Positions 59,387-64,000 of a DNA stretch of 64,000 nucleotides are shown piece by piece. The DNA is from Vibrio spartinae (GTDB lineage: Bacteria; Pseudomonadota; Gammaproteobacteria; Enterobacterales; Vibrionaceae): the NCBI RefSeq assembly GCF_024347135.1, contig NZ_AP024907.1, forward strand, positions 3,401,001-3,465,000, written 5' to 3'. Every line of letters starts with the position of its first letter. The stretch's first letter is position 1. Both the position numbers and the translations under genes were made by a program. The notes under the pieces are model-generated. The model searched no databases, was not told where the DNA came from, and was given only the letters and a program-made list of their open reading frames with translations.

Positions 59387-61534
59387 TTACGCATATGCAA
59401 CATGTGATTTGAGCCGCGCTTTCATTTGACTATATTCAGACTGAACATGGTTTTCTGCCCATGTCTGATCCTCAATCGATTCAACCTTGACTGCACAATA
59501 CTTGAATTCAGGTGTACTCGAAATCGGATCGACATGTTCAATCGTCAGCTCATTACATGCACCAATCCACCATTGATAAGTCATGTAAACCGCACCAACA
59601 TTGACCCGTTCTGAGATATTGGCACGCGTAATCACTTTGCCTCGCCGAGAAGAAACCCACACTAACTGCTGATCAGCGATGCCCCGCTGCTTCGCATCCA
59701 GTGGATTCATCTGTACATATCCCGGTTCATCAGCCAACGTTGAAAGTGCTTTGCAATTCCCCGTCATCGAACGACATGAATAATGACCGATCTCACGAAC
59801 GGTAGAGAGAACTAAAGGATACTCCGCATCTGTTTGTTCCAACGGTGGACGCCAAGGCGCGCCGATGAACTTCCCTTTGCCTGATGGGGTCGCAAACTTA
59901 TTGCCCTCAAACAGGAATGAGGTTCCGGGGTGATCTTCCGTCGGACAAGGCCACATCACAGATTTCAGCCCTTCCATTTTCTCGTAGGTCACACCGGCAA
60001 ATAATGGTGCCAGTACCCGCATTTCATCCCAGATTTCTTGCGTATTTTGATACTGCATCGGGTAGCCCATGCGCGTGGCTAACAGACTGAAGATCTCCCA
60101 GTCAGGTTTCACGCCTTCAGGCGGCGTGACCGCTTTGTAGAAACGCTGGAATCCCCGGTCAGCACTGGTATACACACCTTCATGTTCACCCCAGCTGGTC
60201 GATGGGAAGATAATGTCAGCCATTTCAGCGGTTTTGGTCATGAAGATATCTTGAACAATGACGAGGTCTAACTGACGCATGGTCTCGCGCATCGCATTCA
60301 GATCAGCTTCGGTCTGCGCAGGATCCTCACCAAATATATAGAATGCTTTACAAGAACCATCAGCAACTTTATGACCGATATCAGTCATACGATAGCCAGG
60401 TTTTGCTGATAAGGTCACGCCCCAAGCCTGTTCAAATTTCTCACGAATCTGATCGTCAGTGACCGACTGATACCCCGGAAATTGATGCGGTAACATCCCT
60501 AAATCACAGGTTCCCTGCACATTGTTCTGGCCCCGAACCGGACCACAACCCACGCCACGGCGGCCAAAGTTGCCCGTCATTAACGCCAAACCAGCCAAAC
60601 CGCGTACCACATCAACCGCCTGACCGAACTGGGTGACCCCCATGCCCCATAAAATCATTGCACCGGAAGACTTAGCATAAGTCCGGGCAGCTTGCCGAAC
60701 TTCAGTCGCTTTCAGTCCGGTCAGATGCTCGACTTTTTCAGGCGCATAATCCATGACGATCTGACGGAACTCATCAAATCCTTCGGTATAATTTTGCACA
60801 TAAGATTGATCATAGAGATTTTCATCAATCAGCGTATAAGCCAACGCATTGACAACCGCCATATTGGAGCCATTTTTGAGTGCTAACCATTGATCAGCAA
60901 CTCGAACAGATTCAATTTTCCGTGGATCACAGACAATGACTTTTGCACCGTTGTCACGCGCTTTAAAAATACGTCTCGCAATCACGGGATGAGAGTCGGC
61001 AACGTTGTAACCAAAGATCAGCAAGCATTTGGCTTCTTCAATTTCAGGAATGGCATTACTCATCGCCCCATTTCCCACGACAGATTCCAAACCGGCAACT
61101 GAAGGGGCATGACAAACCCTTGCGCAGTGGTCAACGTTATTCGTGCCAATCACCGCCCGGGCTAATTTTTGCATCACATAATTGGATTCATTTCCCGGCC
61201 CCCGGGCTGAACCTGTGGTCATAATCGCGTCGGGACCATATTGCTGCTTGATTGCCAACAACTTCTCTGCCGCAAAATCCAATGCTTCATCCCAAGAAAC
61301 CGCTTCAAGCTTGTCACTTTTGGTGCGACGAATCATTGGCTGTTTCAAACGTGGCGTCAGCAGTTGGGTGTCATTTAAGAAATCCCACCCATAGTATCCT
61401 TTTAAACACAGTTGGCCTTCATTCGTTCTGCCATTTGCAGGCTCAGCACCAACCACCTTATCGTTTTCAACCAGTAGGTTTAACTTACATCCTGTACCAC
61501 AATAAGGGCACACGACTAATTTTTTTTCGATCAT
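59387..61534 (-). CDS. fdhF: Formate dehydrogenase H (molybdopterin), cysteine variant
   Basis: A 715-aa molybdopterin oxidoreductase, equal in length to E. coli FdhF, that oxidises formate to CO2 in the FHL complex. The [4Fe-4S] ligands are Cys9, Cys12, Cys16 and Cys43 (VCPYCGTGC; LCLKGYYGWDF). Residue 141, where E. coli has selenocysteine 140, is encoded by TGT (61112-61114): NVDHCARVCHAPSV. This is therefore a Cys-type FDH-H needing no SECIS element. LILWGMGVTQFGQAVDV-like and SWGEHEGVYTSADRGFQRF segments are otherwise close to E. coli. The ATG at 61534 is chosen by this alignment; an upstream extension of 40 codons would run into the hydN end. Confidence 0.97.
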   Translation of the reverse strand: MIEKKLVVCPYCGTGCKLNLLVENDKVVGAEPANGRTNEGQLCLKGYYGWDFLNDTQLLTPRLKQPMIRRTKSDKLEAVSWDEALDFAAEKLLAIKQQYGPDAIMTTGSARGPGNESNYVMQKLARAVIGTNNVDHCARVCHAPSVAGLESVVGNGAMSNAIPEIEEAKCLLIFGYNVADSHPVIARRIFKARDNGAKVIVCDPRKIESVRVADQWLALKNGSNMAVVNALAYTLIDENLYDQSYVQNYTEGFDEFRQIVMDYAPEKVEHLTGLKATEVRQAARTYAKSSGAMILWGMGVTQFGQAVDVVRGLAGLALMTGNFGRRGVGCGPVRGQNNVQGTCDLGMLPHQFPGYQSVTDDQIREKFEQAWGVTLSAKPGYRMTDIGHKVADGSCKAFYIFGEDPAQTEADLNAMRETMRQLDLVIVQDIFMTKTAEMADIIFPSTSWGEHEGVYTSADRGFQRFYKAVTPPEGVKPDWEIFSLLATRMGYPMQYQNTQEIWDEMRVLAPLFAGVTYEKMEGLKSVMWPCPTEDHPGTSFLFEGNKFATPSGKGKFIGAPWRPPLEQTDAEYPLVLSTVREIGHYSCRSMTGNCKALSTLADEPGYVQMNPLDAKQRGIADQQLVWVSSRRGKVITRANISERVNVGAVYMTYQWWIGACNELTIEHVDPISSTPEFKYCAVKVESIEDQTWAENHVQSEYSQMKARLKSHVAYA

Positions 61535-61574
61535 AATTCTCTCACTATCCCCAATGTTCCATTCTCGTGCTGCT

Positions 61575-62123
61575 TCAAGCCGAAATAACAGAAGCCTGAC
61601 TCGCTGCCGCTTCTCGTTTCTGTTGGCTGGTTTGTTGCAGTGACTCAGGTGCAATCAAACGAATGGCCTCTGTTGGACAAACCTCAACACAAGCAGGTCC
61701 TTCTTCTCGCTGTGAACACAGATCACACTTCAGCGCTTGGGACTGAGGCACTTGTTTTTGGAAAAGCGCGGCATGTTCAGACACCGTATCTTTCATTCGG
61801 GTCATGACACTCATCGCGCCATACGGACAGGCAATCACACAGGTCTTACAGCCAATACAACGGGACTGAATCACCTTCACATAACCATCTTCATGAACAA
61901 TGGCATGATTAGGACAAACTTGCGCACATGGGGCATCGTCACACTGACGACACATCACAGGAACGGAAACTTCTGCATTTTTCACCAGTTGTAAGCGTGG
62001 CGCAAATTCCTCGGTTCCATTCAAAGTACCCGATGACTCATCCTGATGAGCGACCGCACATGCAATCTCACAGGTTCGACAACCAATACACTTATTGGCG
62101 TCAGCAAAAACAAATCGATTCAT
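61575..62123 (-). CDS. hydN: Electron-transfer ferredoxin HydN
   Basis: A 182-aa four-cluster ferredoxin. Four cysteine groups are visible: CIGCRTCEIACA (about 12-23), CRQCDDAPCAQVCP (about 55-68), CIGCKTCVIACP (about 89-100) and CDLC...CVEVCP (about 132-152). HydN links formate dehydrogenase H to the hydrogenase. Start ATG 62123 has AAGGA six bases before it; seven upstream codons have no support. It is 40 bases upstream of fdhF and behind a sigma54-type promoter. Confidence 0.95.
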   Translation of the reverse strand: MNRFVFADANKCIGCRTCEIACAVAHQDESSGTLNGTEEFAPRLQLVKNAEVSVPVMCRQCDDAPCAQVCPNHAIVHEDGYVKVIQSRCIGCKTCVIACPYGAMSVMTRMKDTVSEHAALFQKQVPQSQALKCDLCSQREEGPACVEVCPTEAIRLIAPESLQQTSQQKREAAASQASVISA

Positions 62124-62189
62124 GCTGTATCCTTTTTGTGTCAATACAACAGAGTATCTTCAGACTCTGGGGGGTGGTTAATCATTACA

Positions 62190-62205
62190 GGCACAAGACG
62201 TGCCA
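62190..62205 (-). promoter_or_regulatory. Sigma54-type promoter of hydN-fdhF
   Basis: Read on the minus strand the sequence is TGGCACGTCTTGTGCC. The GG of the -24 element (complement of 62203-62204) and GC of the -12 element (complement of 62191-62192) have the exact 12-base offset of TGGCAC-N5-TTGC promoters. Transcription would begin near 62180, about 55 bases before hydN. It fits control by FhlA encoded downstream. Confidence 0.75.
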
Positions 62206-62324
62206 ATCCGGGAGTTACTATTTGAAATCATTTAATTCAATGATTTATAAGAAAAAATAAGTGACAAATAAAAAAACAAATCCAATCAGGAAGCTCAGCT
62301 TTCCACTTGACCCGATTGCTTAAT

Positions 62325-62355
62325 GACAAAAGTGTCGAACTTCGACACTTTTGTC
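62325..62355. promoter_or_regulatory. 31-nt palindrome, candidate FhlA enhancer or terminator
   Basis: Arms gacaaaagtgtcgaa (62325-62339) and its exact complement (62341-62355) surround a single base. Its core TGTCGAA-N-TTCGACA lies about 120-150 bases upstream of the sigma54 promoter at 62190-62205, the usual distance for an enhancer-binding protein site. It also lies just after the hycI stop, so it could instead be a hairpin terminator, though no T run follows it on the minus strand. Confidence 0.6.
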
Positions 62356-62363
62356 GATTCGTA

Positions 62364-62837
62364 CTAACAATGCCCAAAATCCATGTCGTCATGCCATTTG
62401 GGCAAAGATTGATAAATTGTATCGACGGCGTCTTTGACCATGTCGGTCATTGGTGCCGCAAATGCCACAATGGCTGGCTGAATACCGATAAACGTGACAT
62501 GAGGCACAAAGGTTTTCAGCTCATCGATTAAAAAGTTCAGCGGTAAGCTATGGGTGGACACCATAAACATCTCAGCAATCGTGTCGGGATCAATGATGCG
62601 AATCTCCCCCGCCTTTTCACCGAAATCTGCCGCATCAACGACCAACACGCGCTCAGGCTTGATATGACGAATCCGATGCAATGTATCTTCTGGCATCGTG
62701 CCGCCTTCTAACACTTCCCAACGGTCTATCGGTTGTTCCAGACAACGCTTGGCCAGCAAGGGGCCGGCGCCGTCGTCGCCCATCATGGTGTTCCCGACCG
62801 TCAACAATATTTGTCTGCTCATAATCTGTCTGCTCAT
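62364..62837 (-). CDS. hycI: Hydrogenase 3/4 maturation endopeptidase HycI
   Basis: A 157-aa nickel-dependent protease that removes the C-terminal tail of the hydrogenase large subunit after nickel insertion. Family segments: LLTVGNTMMGDDGAGPLLA (about 11-29), VLVVDAADFGEKAGEIRI (about 64-81) and STHSLPLNFLIDEL with the metal-binding histidine. The first 15 bases are nearly duplicated (peptide [10 protein letters not shown]), giving two possible starts; both keep the frame. It overlaps hycH by four bases. Confidence 0.94.
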   Translation of the reverse strand: MSRQIMSRQILLTVGNTMMGDDGAGPLLAKRCLEQPIDRWEVLEGGTMPEDTLHRIRHIKPERVLVVDAADFGEKAGEIRIIDPDTIAEMFMVSTHSLPLNFLIDELKTFVPHVTFIGIQPAIVAFAAPMTDMVKDAVDTIYQSLPKWHDDMDFGHC

Positions 62838-63286
62838 TGCACCGTTCCTCGAATCATCAAATACATCGTCGGCTCTCGATGAATGGCATTGAGAATCTCG
62901 ATCAATCCTGCGGTCAAACGCTGTGATGTCTCAGACTGTGTCGCGGGGCTGATTTGCTGGAATGCCAGCGCCAGCACATGAATATGCTCGGGAAAGATCG
63001 TGATCTCTCCGAATTTGAGAAAACCGGCCATCTTCCGGTATGCTTCGCTGTCTTGCGGTAATCCCTCAATCCACGCCAAATATTCTTCACCGTGACAATC
63101 CATCTCTGACTGAAGGCAATCCACAATGCCAAGGTGATGTCCAATCGCCAGACTGTAGTACATGATCTGTTGCGCTTCTTTAGGCACTTCTTTTTCATCA
63201 ACAAACTTGCGCGTTAACCGATAAAAGCGTACTCGCTCCTTTAAGTGTCTTGAATGCATTTCGGTTTGCATATCAGCCACAACCAT
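62834..63286 (-). CDS. hycH: Formate hydrogenlyase maturation protein HycH
   Basis: A 150-aa protein needed in E. coli for processing of the hydrogenase-3 large subunit. The segment [20 protein letters not shown] (about 41-60), then [10 protein letters not shown] and [12 protein letters not shown], matches HycH/HyfJ. Start ATG 63286 has AAAGGAGG eight bases upstream; this site lies inside the end of hycG, which overlaps by 14 bases. Confidence 0.92.
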   Translation of the reverse strand: MVVADMQTEMHSRHLKERVRFYRLTRKFVDEKEVPKEAQQIMYYSLAIGHHLGIVDCLQSEMDCHGEEYLAWIEGLPQDSEAYRKMAGFLKFGEITIFPEHIHVLALAFQQISPATQSETSQRLTAGLIEILNAIHREPTMYLMIRGTVQ

Positions 63287-64000
63287 GACAAGGACCTCCT
63301 TTAAGCTCATCACCAACAAGCTGTTTCATCACCGAACGCATGAGCGTTTCAACAATCTCGGTCAAACGCGGATCGTTATGCTGATGAATATAGGCTTGAA
63401 TCTGCGCATCCACATTATCGGCATGACACCCTTCCAGCACAGACATCAGCTCATCTGCAATACGATTTCCCTGACGATAACCGGCCAATAAACGCGCCTC
63501 TCTTTCGAGCATGACCCGGATATCCTGTGGAATACCGGTATGACTCAAGCTGGCAGGTTCCGCCTCCGCATCATGCGTTTTGGCATGCATTTTTTGCTCA
63601 AGTAACCCTAAAGCGACCGCGAATCCATAAAGCGTAGCAGCAGGTGTCGGGGGGCAACCGGGAATATAAACGTCAACCGGCACAATTTTGTCTGTTCCGC
63701 CCCAGACACAATAGAGGTCATGAAAAATACCGCCATCACAGCCACATGCGCCATACGACACGACAATCTTCGGATCGGGGGCGGCTTCATAGGCCCGTAA
63801 CGCAGGCGCACGCATTGCCCGTGTGACTGCACCGGTAAAGAGTAAGATATCGGCATGACGAGGGCTGGCAACCACCTTGATCCCGAATCGTTCGGTATCA
63901 TAAACGGGTGTCGTGGCTGCAAAAATTTCAATTTCACACCCATTACATCCCCCACAGTCCACCCGATAAACATAGGCTGACCGTTTGATCTGTTGCAAAA
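63273..64000 (-). CDS. hycG: Formate hydrogenlyase small hydrogenase subunit HycG/HyfI (5' end outside window)
   Basis: Electron-transferring small subunit of the FHL [NiFe] hydrogenase, NuoB family. The frame is open through the window edge (codon TTG at 63998 aligns with an internal position), so the start lies beyond 64000. Cluster-binding cysteines are in [15 protein letters not shown] (near the visible start), [14 protein letters not shown] and [17 protein letters not shown]. Nearly all visible segments agree with E. coli HycG. The C-terminus ends GGPCHGCG, a cysteine-rich tail that E. coli HycG lacks as I recall it. Remaining hyc/hyf genes should follow outside the window. Confidence 0.95.
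   Translation of the reverse strand, partial: LQQIKRSAYVYRVDCGGCNGCEIEIFAATTPVYDTERFGIKVVASPRHADILLFTGAVTRAMRAPALRAYEAAPDPKIVVSYGACGCDGGIFHDLYCVWGGTDKIVPVDVYIPGCPPTPAATLYGFAVALGLLEQKMHAKTHDAEAEPASLSHTGIPQDIRVMLEREARLLAGYRQGNRIADELMSVLEGCHADNVDAQIQAYIHQHNDPRLTEIVETLMRSVMKQLVGDELKGGPCHGCG

Noticed and set aside
61112..61114. Selenocysteine codon in fdhF
   Set aside because: The codon is TGT on the coding strand, not TGA, and the frame has no internal stop.

Overview
The window reads as a chromosomal segment of a marine gammaproteobacterium, most likely a Vibrio. The order csrD-mreB-mreC-mreD-maf-rng-yhdP-nitrilase-tldD (49097 down to 36163, minus strand) with rraB beside it is typical Vibrio core backbone. 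The formate hydrogenlyase/hydrogenase maturation cluster next to it recalls the hydrogen-producing vibrios (the V. tritonius, porteresiae and gazogenes group). Species cannot be fixed from the sequence alone.

Layout. (1) 1-3933: a TAXI-type TRAP transporter operon (5'-truncated receptor, fused 4TM/12TM permease, UspA-like protein). (2) 4057-17247: a hexuronate (glucuronate) island: a GH2-type domain protein without a catalytic barrel, uxuA, a FadR/UxuR-type repressor and a DctP receptor on the minus strand; then dctQ, dctM, a GH31 glycosidase, uxuB-like, uxaC, kdgK and eda on the plus strand. Sites resembling TTGGT-N2-ACCAA lie in the divergent promoter region and before the repressor gene. 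(3) 17304-25037: a markedly AT-rich island that I read as a complete simple-carbapenem biosynthesis operon, carA-carB-carC-carD-carE-carF, a DMT-family transporter gene, then carG, ending at a strong terminator. Catalytic residues known from CarA, CarB and CarC are all present, so the predicted product is (5R)-carbapen-2-em-3-carboxylic acid. No carR-like regulator is in the window, but a 9-bp-arm inverted repeat overlaps a sigma70-like promoter in front of carA. (4) 25148-35644: an uncharacterised glycan-utilisation island (ROK repressor, BadF-type sugar kinase, Gfo/Idh/MocA oxidoreductase, GH28 hydrolase, complete sugar ABC transporter, GNAT acetyltransferase). (5) 35709-49097: core genes listed above. 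(6) 49458-64000: hydrogenase maturation and formate hydrogenlyase genes, all minus strand: hycG (cut by the window end), hycH, hycI, hydN, fdhF (cysteine in place of selenocysteine), fhlA, fdhD, hupE, hypF, hypC, hypD, hypE, hypA, hypB. A sigma54-type promoter stands before hydN-fdhF, and a 31-nt palindrome about 120-150 bp upstream is a candidate FhlA enhancer.

How they work together. Uronates are taken up by the TRAP system and funnelled through UxaC/UxuB/UxuA/KdgK/Eda to pyruvate and glyceraldehyde-3-phosphate. Formate from mixed-acid fermentation of such sugars would be disposed of by the FHL complex as H2 and CO2, with the Hyp proteins building the [NiFe] centre. The carbapenem operon is functionally separate: CarD/CarE would supply pyrroline-5-carboxylate from proline, CarB and CarA build the carbapenam, CarC inverts C5 and desaturates it, CarF/CarG would give self-protection, and the embedded DMT protein is a candidate exporter.

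The most striking content is the carbapenem operon, otherwise known to me mainly from Pectobacterium, Serratia and Photorhabdus. All family assignments rest on motif reading and recalled family knowledge; no database search was run.
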